Shown here one piece after another: positions 1 to 4,624 of a stretch of DNA of 6,162 nt. Made by a program: the position numbers and the translations under genes. Numbering within the stretch: position 1 is the first letter of the stretch; each line of letters starts with the position of its first letter. The notes beneath the pieces were generated by a model, which was not told where the DNA came from, searched no databases, and saw only the letters and a program-made list of their open reading frames with translations. Origin of the DNA: Chloroflexota bacterium (GTDB lineage Bacteria; Chloroflexota; Dehalococcoidia; Lucifugimonadales; Lucifugimonadaceae). The DNA is taken from positions 1-6,162 of the forward strand of contig JACQUF010000052.1 of NCBI GenBank assembly GCA_016210435.1. Direction: 5' to 3'.

Positions 1-320
1 AGCTTCATCAGTGGCGGCTGGCGTTGCACGGAGCGCGTCGATCCGGGAAATTCGGGACTTTCGGGCTCATCGCGCGACTCCGGCTGAGACGCCGGTTGCT
101 CTGACGCAGCGACGAGGTACAGCGCATCTGTCCGCCTGATCTCGCGTTCGAATCTCGTCGTCGGCCACTGCTCTGGAAACGCCTCACCCTCGACCTCGAC
201 AAGGCCCGCGAGGTCGCCCGGCCGGGCAGGCCGGACGATGAACCGGGAATCAGCAGCCGGGTACGGAGCGGTACCCGCCCCGGCAATCCGGTCGGCGGTC
301 GGGCTCGGGCGGCCGATCAT
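1..320 (-). CDS. GNAT-family N-acetyltransferase, RimI-like (partial, 5' end only)
   Basis: This frame is open from an ATG at 320-318 to the left edge, giving 106 visible residues with no stop. An in-frame stop at 332-330 fixes the start close to 320. Residues 27-73 (FIVRPARPGDLAGLVEVEGE, then AFPEQWP, then LYLVAAS) match the beginning of a GNAT domain: an Arg-Pro-Ala strand, a D-L helix, the 'E..AFP..W' signature typical of RimI, and the next beta strand. RimI acetylates the N-terminal alanine of ribosomal protein S18 in the cytoplasm, and related GNATs modify other amino groups. The acetyl-CoA loop lies beyond the window, so function rests on the N-terminal half. Residues 1-26 are a leader outside the domain. 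Residues 74-103 are rich in Pro, Glu, Ser and Arg and look like an insertion between the second and third strands. A possible AGGA ribosome site lies rather far upstream (13 bases). Another GNAT subfamily is possible. Confidence 0.72.
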   Translation of the reverse strand, partial: MIGRPSPTADRIAGAGTAPYPAADSRFIVRPARPGDLAGLVEVEGEAFPEQWPTTRFEREIRRTDALYLVAASEQPASQPESRDEPESPEFPGSTRSVQRQPPLMK

Positions 321-362
321 ACCGTTATCTTAGTCCTGTTAGACTCCGGCGACGCAAATCCG
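321..362. promoter_or_regulatory. Divergent intergenic region between the GNAT gene and the CinA/nucleotidylyltransferase fusion
   Basis: Only 42 bases separate two ATG codons that point away from each other, so promoters and ribosome sites for both genes must overlap here or lie inside the coding sequences. The stretch is more AT-rich than its surroundings (ttatcttag, tgttagact). I cannot pick out a convincing -35/-10 pair on either strand. The fusion gene has no clear Shine-Dalgarno sequence ahead of its ATG (the preceding bases are gacgcaaatccg), so leaderless or weakly initiated translation is possible. Confidence 0.35.
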
Positions 363-1568
363 ATGCCCTTCTGGTGGATCTCCCCGACAACCAGTCTCGT
401 GCGTCGCATTCACGCGACGCGCGCCAGGGGCGCGCTCGTGGTCACCGGCGGCGGTGTGCGGGCGTTGGCCTGGCTGTTTGGTGAAGCGGGCGCGTCGCGG
501 ACCGTCGCGGACGCCCAGATACCTTACTCAGTGGCCGCGCTCGATGAATACGTGGGCACGCGCGCCGAACAGCACGTTTCTGCTGACGAGGCCCGGCGAA
601 TGGCCGACCGCGCTTACTGGCGCGCGCTCGAACTGATGTCGCGTGGCCGGCCGGGGCCGATCGGAGAGGTTTCCGCCTTCGGACTCGGATGCACCGCTGC
701 GATCGTAACCGACCGGCCTAGACGGGGCGACCACAGGGCACATATCGCGGCGAGGACCGCGACTGCGGTCCGGACCTATTCGCTCGTCCTGAACAAAGGC
801 GCCCGGGACCGGTCCGGTGAGGAAACCGTGGTGAGCCGCCTGGTACTGAACGCCGTAGCCGCTGCCTGCGGCCTCGACAGCAGGTTGGACCTGAAACTCG
901 GCAGGGGCGACAACCTACAGGAATCACAAGGACCCGCGCTCGACGAGCTGGCGCGGCTTGCTGCGGGCGAACTCTCCGCTGTCACGGTCGAGCCAGACGG
1001 GTCCATGTCTGCCGGTGCTCCCGAGCGGCAGGCAATCCTGGCGGGTTCCTTCAACCCACTCCACGACGGTCATACGAAGCTGGCAGAGACTGCCAGCCAG
1101 GCGCTCTGCCGTCCGGTCGCTTTCGAGATCTCGATATCGAACGTGGAAAAACCTGACCTCGAGCTCGCGATTCTGCACGCGCGCCTCGCGCAATTCCGGG
1201 GTCGATTCCGGGTCGCGGTCACGCGTGCGGCCACATTTGTCGAGAAGACACGGCTTATGAGGGATACCACATTCGTGGTCGGAGTCGACACCGCGGTCCG
1301 CCTCTTCGATGAGCGCTTCTACCCGCCGTACGATGCCAGCCGTGATCCCGATAGCTCCGGGACCGCGGTGGGCGTGGCGATGTCACAGATGCTTCGTTGC
1401 GGGGCGAGCTTTCTGGTGGCCGGGCGATTCAGCAAAGGGCAGTTCTCGACTCTCGCGGACATTAGCGTCCCGCCCGCCTACCGGGGCATGTTCACGGCTA
1501 TCCCGGAATCTCGCTTTAGAACAGATATCTCGTCTACTGAGATAAGGTCGCAGACCTTGTCATCTTGA
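363..1568 (+). CDS. CinA-C-like domain fused to an HxGH nucleotidylyltransferase (NadD/NMNAT-like)
   Basis: This is a two-domain cytoplasmic protein of 401 residues. Residues ~9-170 resemble the C-terminal domain of CinA (PncC-type nicotinamide-nucleotide amidase): VVTGGG at 26-31, GASRT at 43-47, PYS at 54-56, and the strand FGLGCTAAI at 106-114 followed by RRGDHR at 120-125. Residues ~223-401 are a nucleotidylyltransferase of the NMN/nicotinate-mononucleotide adenylyltransferase superfamily: GSFNPLHDGH at 228-237 contains the HxGH nucleotide-binding motif, VVGVDTAVR follows in the middle, and ISSTEIR at 389-395 is the C-terminal ISSTxxR phosphate-binding motif. In CinA/PncC the catalytic Ser lies in ESCTGG and the Lys in YSNEAK. 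Here the aligned positions read LVVTGG and YSVAAL, so both appear replaced. The amidase half may therefore be non-catalytic or have a different activity. The second half looks intact and probably transfers a nucleotidyl group; the substrate is unknown. I recall uncharacterised plant proteins with the same domain order. The ATG at 363 suits the domain, which begins almost at once. Confidence 0.85.
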   Translation: MPFWWISPTTSLVRRIHATRARGALVVTGGGVRALAWLFGEAGASRTVADAQIPYSVAALDEYVGTRAEQHVSADEARRMADRAYWRALELMSRGRPGPIGEVSAFGLGCTAAIVTDRPRRGDHRAHIAARTATAVRTYSLVLNKGARDRSGEETVVSRLVLNAVAAACGLDSRLDLKLGRGDNLQESQGPALDELARLAAGELSAVTVEPDGSMSAGAPERQAILAGSFNPLHDGHTKLAETASQALCRPVAFEISISNVEKPDLELAILHARLAQFRGRFRVAVTRAATFVEKTRLMRDTTFVVGVDTAVRLFDERFYPPYDASRDPDSSGTAVGVAMSQMLRCGASFLVAGRFSKGQFSTLADISVPPAYRGMFTAIPESRFRTDISSTEIRSQTLSS

Positions 1569-1720
1569 GAGCTTGTGAGAAGATGGCGCAACGAAGGGCC
1601 GTAACAGATTCTTCGCTGCGCTTCGGAATGACACGGGTGGCGTAAGCCGCGGCAGCGCGCGATGTCATCCTGAGGAGCGAAGCGACGAAGGATCTGGTTC
1701 AGTGTGGCGAGGGGTCCGAT
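1569..1720. other. Convergent intergenic region with an inverted repeat, possible two-way terminator
   Basis: This gap of 152 bases lies between two genes that converge, the fusion on the plus strand and the dehydrogenase on the minus strand. No gene is visible in it. Most of it is taken up by the inverted repeat pair at 1603-1699. Any RNA reading through from either side would contain both arms, so the pair could end or stabilise both transcripts. No T-run of the intrinsic-terminator kind follows it. Confidence 0.5.
1603..1699. repeat. Inverted pair of dispersed intergenic repeat arms
   Basis: The left arm (1603-1633) begins aacagattcttcg and ends ggaatgaca. The right arm (1663-1699) begins tgtcatcctgagg and ends gaaggatctggtt. 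The right arm's reverse complement aligns with the left arm, apart from a gap of several bases in the middle and a few substitutions. The arms share the pattern aAC-AGAT-CTTCG...GAATGACA/GGATGACA. A loop of 29 bases lies between them. Sequences of this form are scattered in intergenic DNA of many Chloroflexota genomes, from my recollection. They behave like small non-coding mobile or MITE-like units without an identified transposase. Confidence 0.7.
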
Positions 1721-2563
1721 TCAGTACGGCAGCTTCACGTCCCTGTTCTCCAGAGCCCAGTGCGCCAGCTGCACGCCGAGGTCTTCCTGAAGCTGGATTG
1801 AGAGCCCGCCATCGATGACCAGTGCATGGCCCGTGACGAAGCCCGCGTCCTGCGAGCACAGATAGGCAATACCGCCAGCAATATCGTCTGGGGTGCCGGT
1901 CCGGCCCACAGGGTACTGCTGTTCGAAGAAGCGGCGCCCTGCCGGATTGTTCTTCCAGGTCGTCTCCTGGATCCGTTCCGTGACGATGTGTCCGGGGCAG
2001 ATGCAGTTCACGCGTATTCCCAGCGGTCCGAAATCGACGGCCATCTGCCTGGTCATGCCGATCACGCAGGTCTTGGCGGCCTCATAGACGAGCTTGCCTC
2101 TTGCCATGAGCAGGCCGTGGACGGAGGCGATGTTTACGATGCTCCCGCGGCGGTTCCTGGCCATTTCCGGGACGGCATATTTGGCGCCAAGATAGAGCGC
2201 TTTGGTCATGACCGCCATGCCGTAGTCCCACGCTTCCTCGGATACCTCGACCGCGCTTCCCCTGACCTTGCCCGAGTAAGCTCCGCCCCACGCGTTCTGC
2301 ACCAGTATGTCCAGCCTGCCCCAGCGCGCTACTGCTTCTGATGCCGTGGTCTTGATGTCGGATGACCGGGCCATGTCTGCATGGAGGGCTTCGGCGGTAC
2401 CACCGGCCTTGCGTATCCGGTCGACATTGGCCTGCGCGGCCGCGCCGTCGATGTCAGCGATCAACACCCTGGCGCCTTCCGAAGCGAGCCGGCGGGCCGT
2501 CCCGCCGCCTATTCCCTGAGCGCCGCCGGTGACAATTGCAACCTGACCGTCGAACCGTCCCAT
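1721..2563 (-). CDS. Short-chain dehydrogenase/reductase (SDR), NAD(H)-type
   Basis: A classical SDR of 280 residues that oxidises or reduces a carbonyl/hydroxyl group with a nicotinamide cofactor in the cytoplasm; the substrate cannot be told. It has the cofactor-binding TGGAQGIG at 12-19. Asp37 at the end of the second strand usually favours NAD(H) over NADP(H). NIAS at 144-147 gives the catalytic Ser147, and YEAAK at 160-164 gives Tyr160 and Lys164. CPG at 189-191 is followed by the closing VIDGG at 249-253. The usual NNAG motif reads QNAW (89-92), replacing the conserved Gly by Trp. A tail of 27 residues after IDGG ends in KLPY and makes the protein longer than the common ~250. The ATG at 2563 is preceded by a strong GGGAGGT (2574-2568) five bases away. 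It is transcribed alone: the gene upstream is divergent and the gene downstream converges on it. Confidence 0.93.
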   Translation of the reverse strand: MGRFDGQVAIVTGGAQGIGGGTARRLASEGARVLIADIDGAAAQANVDRIRKAGGTAEALHADMARSSDIKTTASEAVARWGRLDILVQNAWGGAYSGKVRGSAVEVSEEAWDYGMAVMTKALYLGAKYAVPEMARNRRGSIVNIASVHGLLMARGKLVYEAAKTCVIGMTRQMAVDFGPLGIRVNCICPGHIVTERIQETTWKNNPAGRRFFEQQYPVGRTGTPDDIAGGIAYLCSQDAGFVTGHALVIDGGLSIQLQEDLGVQLAHWALENRDVKLPY

Positions 2564-2619
2564 CTGGACCTCCCGGCATTTTTCACGTATTTGTAGCGGA
2601 GTAAAGAATAAGGGCTCTC
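2564..2619. promoter_or_regulatory. Divergent intergenic region with ribosome sites for SDR and DUF2784-like genes
   Basis: These 56 bases separate two genes pointing apart. On the minus strand, GGGAGGT (2574-2568) serves the dehydrogenase ATG with a five-base spacer. On the plus strand, AAGGG (2610-2614) serves the membrane-protein ATG at 2620, also with five bases. The core at 2578-2610 is AT-rich (atttttcacgtatttgtag, taaagaata) and is the likely site of back-to-back promoters, although no good consensus hexamer pair stands out. Confidence 0.45.
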
Positions 2620-3042
2620 ATGGATCTCTGGATCCTCGCCAACTTCGTACTCGCCGCCCACATCGCGCTCTTTGTGGTGCTCGCGGCAGGGCTGGTTGTG
2701 GCCGCTTCTGGCTGGCTGCGCGGCCACACGCGTCTGGCGCTCGTCTACTGGTCTGCGCTTGGCATCGCCGTTAGCTGGCAGCTATTGCCGGGCTGCCCGT
2801 TGACCGATATCGAACGATGGCTACGGCTTCAGGTCGATCCCGCGTGGGTCCGTGAACCGTCTCTGCTCCGGATGGTCTTAGAGACGCTGTTTGGGTTCCG
2901 GCCGAACGTGTTCGCGGACTACCTGTTCCACTCCGCATTGGCAACGGTCGGCCTGTACGCGTTGATCCGTCATCACGCCGGTCCGGCATTCGCCCGACTG
3001 CTGTCCCGGGAGGGGCACCCTGTCAATTCCCGAAATGCGTGA
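2620..3042 (+). CDS. Small integral membrane protein, DUF2784-like
   Basis: A protein of 140 residues with about three or four membrane segments. The first is residues 4-29, rich in Leu, Val and Ala with a His14 that is typical of the family. The second spans 39-57, and another covers ~103-117. The recognisable family signature is CPLT at 59-62 followed by D-I-E at 63-65 and the WLR at 67-69, the 'CPLT..E..LR' core of DUF2784 proteins. These are about this size and have no established function. A second hydrophobic stretch before RPN (94-96) corresponds to the family's variable loop. The gene starts with ATG behind AAGGG at the right distance, diverges from the dehydrogenase, and ends 50 bases from the stop of the FIST gene converging on it. 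The family assignment rests on motif memory and not on a profile search. Confidence 0.75.
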   Translation: MDLWILANFVLAAHIALFVVLAAGLVVAASGWLRGHTRLALVYWSALGIAVSWQLLPGCPLTDIERWLRLQVDPAWVREPSLLRMVLETLFGFRPNVFADYLFHSALATVGLYALIRHHAGPAFARLLSREGHPVNSRNA

Positions 3043-3053
3043 TCCAAATTGGT

Positions 3054-3073
3054 GCTCAGGGCGGCGCCTGAGC
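3054..3073. terminator. Hairpin between convergent stops, candidate bidirectional terminator
   Basis: GCTCAGG (3054-3060) pairs perfectly with CCTGAGC (3067-3073) across a six-base loop GCGGCG. It lies in the 50-base gap between the stop of the DUF2784-like gene (3042) and the stop of the FIST gene (3093), where a shared terminator would be expected. No clear T-tract follows on the plus strand. On the minus strand the stem is followed by ACCAATTTGG, which has only a short T-run, so this is weak as an intrinsic terminator. Confidence 0.4.
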
Positions 3074-3092
3074 GGGGTTGCGCCTGGCAAGC

Positions 3093-4292
3093 CTACGCCG
3101 CAGGTTCTGGCTGCCTTGGACTGAACAAGGCAAACGAGCTGGTGTAGCCGTGCAGGAACGTCGTGTTGCCCACCGGCCCGATCTCGCCGTTGCAGAAGAA
3201 GCCCGCGAGGGGCAATGGCGCAACCATGGATTGGAATAGCTCGGTGTCGTGATCGGGAGCGCCAAACAAGTACTGCCCGCGTCCCAGGCAAGAAAACAGC
3301 AAAGCTCCCGAGGGCCTGCGCCTGCCATGGCGGAACACGTACCGCTCGAGCACCTGGCTGAGATCCTCGGTGGCAGTTGCTGCGTCACGAACGTGGAACT
3401 GGACGACCTGCCCCTCGCGGACGATCTCGCTTATCGCGACAGCCCCTGTCTGCTCTTCCACGCCGATTACGTTGCGAATCAGAAAGTCGCCCGCGGAAAA
3501 CGTGTCGGAGAGGGGGTCCATCACGATCCCGACGTGCAGCGAGCGGCGTATCAGCCGGCGGTCCCGTTCGTGAGCGGCCTCGAAAAGTTCGCGCACGACT
3601 TCCATCGGGGCCTTATCGCCGACCCTGCGGATCAGGTTGCGGTCGCATTCTGTGACGACCATCGGCCGACCGATCGGGCGGCAGCCCTGGGCGACAACCG
3701 TTTCAACGGTGAGGTCTCCCGACAGAGCGAGACCGACGGCGCCCCGTCGGATCGAACGATCGTTGAGAAACAACGTGTTTTCGCCAGCCTGACGGCCGCC
3801 GCTTGCAAGCCCGCCGATCTTCACCGAGCCGGGGAAGGCAAAGTCTAGGCCGGCGATGACCGCTTCGGCGTTGATGGAAAAAGGGTCCGGCAGAAGCACG
3901 AAATGCGGGTTTTCGGCCGCGCTCGCGCCCACCGCGTCCTCCCAAGCATTCGGTGAAGCATCAGCATTCGGGAGGCTGTCCTGGGTAAGGTAGAACGCGT
4001 TCACCCTGACCCCCGGCAGGTGAGCCGCGACGATCGCCACACCGGGGCGATTCTCGACTTCATGCCCGCCCCCGATCACCCCCCCGGCCGCGCACCCGAT
4101 GAAGGGCGCATTGCCGAAGGCCGAGCGTACCAGCTCAGGCATGGTGAGGTAAGACGGCGCGTGGTGAGCAGATATGAATGCGAGCACGGCGTCGGCCCGT
4201 TCGCCTTCGAGGTTTTCGAGCGTCTGCTCGCTTGCGAACTGGACTGCCTGGGTCAGGGAAGCAGCGTCTGAGACTGAAGATGCCCAGCGCAC
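3093..4292 (-). CDS. FIST-domain (FIST N + FIST C) sensory protein
   Basis: A protein of 399 residues carrying both halves of the FIST domain. FIST is a predicted sensor of small ligands, possibly amino acids, found in bacterial signalling proteins. FIST N spans ~33-230: LAFISAHH at 37-44, then the hallmark IGCAAGGVIG at 65-74 followed by E-V-E at 78-80, GGLASGG at 160-166, and GAVGLALSG at 184-192 running on to QGCRPIG at 202-208. FIST C spans ~240-390: SDTFSAGDFLIRNVIG, then FSC at 333-335, GRG at 337-339, GEIGP at 369-373 and HGYTS at 381-385. No kinase, GGDEF or methyl-accepting domain is attached, and no membrane segment or signal peptide is visible. It is therefore a standalone cytoplasmic FIST protein, and its output partner is not in the window. 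The start is a GTG at 4292-4290, chosen because GGAG (4302-4299) sits six bases upstream. Confidence 0.92.
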   Translation of the reverse strand: MRWASSVSDAASLTQAVQFASEQTLENLEGERADAVLAFISAHHAPSYLTMPELVRSAFGNAPFIGCAAGGVIGGGHEVENRPGVAIVAAHLPGVRVNAFYLTQDSLPNADASPNAWEDAVGASAAENPHFVLLPDPFSINAEAVIAGLDFAFPGSVKIGGLASGGRQAGENTLFLNDRSIRRGAVGLALSGDLTVETVVAQGCRPIGRPMVVTECDRNLIRRVGDKAPMEVVRELFEAAHERDRRLIRRSLHVGIVMDPLSDTFSAGDFLIRNVIGVEEQTGAVAISEIVREGQVVQFHVRDAATATEDLSQVLERYVFRHGRRRPSGALLFSCLGRGQYLFGAPDHDTELFQSMVAPLPLAGFFCNGEIGPVGNTTFLHGYTSSFALFSPRQPEPAA

Positions 4293-4302
4293 GCAAGACT
4301 CC
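4290..4302 (-). promoter_or_regulatory. Ribosome binding site deciding a GTG start for the FIST gene
   Basis: On the minus strand GGAG (4302-4299) is followed by six bases and then GTG (4292-4290). No nearby in-frame ATG offers an equally placed site, and the FIST domain begins about 30 residues later, so the GTG is the best start. Confidence 0.7.
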
Positions 4303-4349
4303 GGTTCTTCAGCGTCGGGGCGTATCGCAGTACGCCCTGTCCGAGGTGA

Positions 4350-4370
4350 AGACGGCGCATCCTGCCGTCT
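4350..4370 (-). promoter_or_regulatory. Hairpin in the 5' flank of the FIST gene
   Basis: AGACGGC (4350-4356) and GCCGTCT (4364-4370) form a perfect 7-bp stem around a seven-base loop. It lies 58 bases before the GTG start of the FIST gene, so it would fall in the leader RNA if transcription begins upstream. It matches no riboswitch or leader class that I recognise. A chance inverted repeat in GC-rich DNA is quite possible. Confidence 0.3.
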
Positions 4371-4442
4371 CCTGCATCATAACTACCCCAGTCCGGCGAG
4401 CGCCAAGCGGCACGTACACGAGTGCCATCAGTTTCCGGCTTG

Positions 4443-4480
4443 TGCCTGCAGGCAACAGATTCTTTCCCTGACTTCGTCGG
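4443..4480. repeat. Perfect 12-bp palindrome joined to a degraded intergenic repeat arm
   Basis: TGCCTGCAGGCA (4443-4454) is a perfect palindrome. It is directly followed by aacagattctttccctg and acttcgtcgg, which resembles the left arm at 1603 (aacagattcttcgctgcg and cttcgg). This looks like a decayed third arm of the same repeat family, with its partner arm lost or too diverged to see. The palindrome could also be an operator for a dimeric regulator of the FIST gene, but only its position supports that. Confidence 0.45.
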
Positions 4481-4519
4481 GATCCCATAACGATGAACAT
4501 GCCCTTCGTCAGGGTCTTT

Positions 4520-4560
4520 CCTTCGACTACGCTCAGGCGACGCCCTGAGGCTCTCGAAGG
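4520..4560. repeat. Palindromic intergenic repeat hairpin (ccttcga/ctcagg type)
   Basis: The left half (4520-4537) contains CCTTCGA and CTCAGG. The right half (4544-4560) contains CCTGAG and TCGAAGG. Outer and inner parts pair perfectly and the middle is mismatched, leaving a short loop of six bases. This sequence type recurs in intergenic DNA of several bacterial groups, including Chloroflexota, in my recollection. It lies 65 bases past the stop of the minus-strand aminotransferase, where it could act as a 3' stem-loop. Confidence 0.6.
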
Positions 4561-4624
4561 GACAGGCTGGCTCAGACCGCGACTGGAGGCATTTTCGAAG
4601 CGATGACATCCTGCCCGAGTTCCC

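Larger units (their letters stand above)
4293..4624. other. 332-base non-coding region with hairpins and degraded repeat arms, upstream of the FIST gene
   Basis: No convincing gene is visible in this stretch. On the plus-strand coordinates it holds: a 7-bp hairpin at 4350-4370, a 12-bp perfect palindrome at 4443-4454 (TGCCTGCAGGCA), a degraded arm resembling the repeat at 1603 (starting at 4454, aacagattctttccc), and a repeat hairpin at 4520-4560. Both flanking genes lie on the minus strand, so this is the 3' flank of the aminotransferase gene and the 5' flank of the FIST gene. The hairpin at 4520-4560 could end the upstream transcript, and the promoter of the FIST gene should lie between about 4300 and 4520. 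A 63-codon minus-strand frame (4500-4309) crosses the region but is probably not real. Confidence 0.55.

Noticed and set aside
8..286. A 92-codon minus-strand frame at the left edge
   Set aside because: Its translation is Arg/Ser-rich low-complexity sequence typical of a shadow frame; the overlapping frame from 320 carries clear GNAT homology.
317..345. Possible -35/-10 promoter (tcatac ... tagact) before the fusion gene
   Set aside because: The -10-like element matches only four of six bases and the -35 is poor, so it is not better than chance in a short AT-rich patch.
1826..2341. A 171-codon plus-strand frame opposite the dehydrogenase
   Set aside because: It lies entirely antisense to a well-supported SDR and is a by-product of high GC and codon bias.
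3249..3848. A 199-codon plus-strand frame opposite the FIST gene
   Set aside because: Antisense shadow of the FIST coding sequence; no recognisable motifs.
4309..4500. A 63-codon minus-strand frame ending 16 bases before the FIST start codon
   Set aside because: It begins with a GAAGGG too close to its ATG, crosses a degraded repeat arm and a palindrome, shows no family resemblance, and its third-position GC (about two-thirds) is lower than I would expect from the clear genes. Conservation in relatives would revive it.
4293..4624. Riboswitch in the leader of the FIST gene
   Set aside because: No conserved core of the common classes (such as c-di-GMP, TPP, cobalamin or SAM) could be seen on the minus strand.
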